The notes under the pieces: model-generated | Database searches by the model: none | The model's input: the letters and a program-made list of their open reading frames with translations, nothing else | Told to the model about the DNA's origin: nothing | Made by a program: the position numbers and the translations under genes | NCBI GenBank assembly: GCA_016936785.1 | Contig: JAFGXE010000066.1 | Span: 1-6,826, forward strand | Direction of reading: 5' to 3' | DNA from: Alphaproteobacteria bacterium | GTDB lineage: Bacteria > Pseudomonadota > Alphaproteobacteria > Rs-D84 > NBLK01 | Length of the DNA: 6,826 bases | In this document: positions 6,763 to 6,826 of the stretch, in pieces | Position numbering within the stretch: position 1 is the stretch's first letter | Layout: each line of letters begins with the position of its first letter

Positions 6763-6814
6763 GGTGAATCTGCTTCAAAATGGAGGAAGGGGGAATCTGT
6801 ATTCAAAATGTGGA
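6763..6814. repeat. pair of imperfect direct repeats upstream of the autotransporter promoter
   Basis: GAATCTG-CT-TCAAAATGGA (6766-6784) recurs as GAATCTG-TAT-TCAAAATGTGGA (6793-6814). The two copies are offset by 27-28 nt and begin about 24 nt upstream of the -35 hexamer. The position would suit a regulator that binds two sites on the same face or a nearby face of the helix. It could also be a simple local duplication. Confidence 0.5.
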
Positions 6815-6826
6815 ATGCAATCGACA

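Noticed and set aside
6780..6826. Plus-strand start of a gene leaving the window on the right (ATG at 6780 or 6808)
   Set aside because: A purine-rich run precedes the second ATG at a rather long distance, but fewer than 16 codons are visible and other frames are equally open. There is too little to call a gene.

Overview
The window looks like a piece of a moderately AT-rich bacterial chromosome, most likely an alphaproteobacterium. The evidence is the CarD/CdnL sequence, whose YPAHGVGEV and WSRRAQMYEDKINSG segments are of the alphaproteobacterial type. It is supported by a type V autotransporter, which requires a Gram-negative envelope, and by a cluster of intergenic palindromic repeats with TGTCATCC/GGATGACA ends, of a kind common in that class. 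Genus or lifestyle cannot be fixed from this window.

Layout from left to right: a tRNA-Arg(CCG) gene (50-126, minus) lies 19 nt downstream of a carD/cdnL-type RNA polymerase regulator (146-694, minus). The two are on the same strand with no terminator between them. A 74-nt divergent promoter region (695-768) separates carD from uppP (769-1554, plus), the undecaprenyl-diphosphate phosphatase of cell-wall lipid-carrier recycling. A gene-free stretch of about 370 nt follows, filled with at least five imperfect palindromes. It ends in a strong, nearly symmetric terminator (1929-1960) that can serve both uppP from the left and the large gene from the right. The rest of the window is one very large gene (1969-6693, minus) for a 1574-residue classical autotransporter: signal peptide, about 1180-residue beta-helical passenger, alpha-helical linker, and C-terminal beta-barrel ending in Phe. 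The last 130 nt hold its ribosome binding site, a good sigma-70-like promoter and a pair of direct repeats.

The genes do not form one pathway. carD (housekeeping transcription, often tied to rRNA/tRNA output) and the tRNA may share a transcript. uppP is an envelope housekeeping gene, and the autotransporter is a probable surface or secreted accessory protein of unknown ligand. I see no defence system, mobile element, CRISPR array or obviously new enzyme. The points most worth a second look are the covarying palindrome cluster, the modular cysteine-free acidic passenger, the carD-tRNA arrangement and the ambiguous 5' region of the autotransporter gene.
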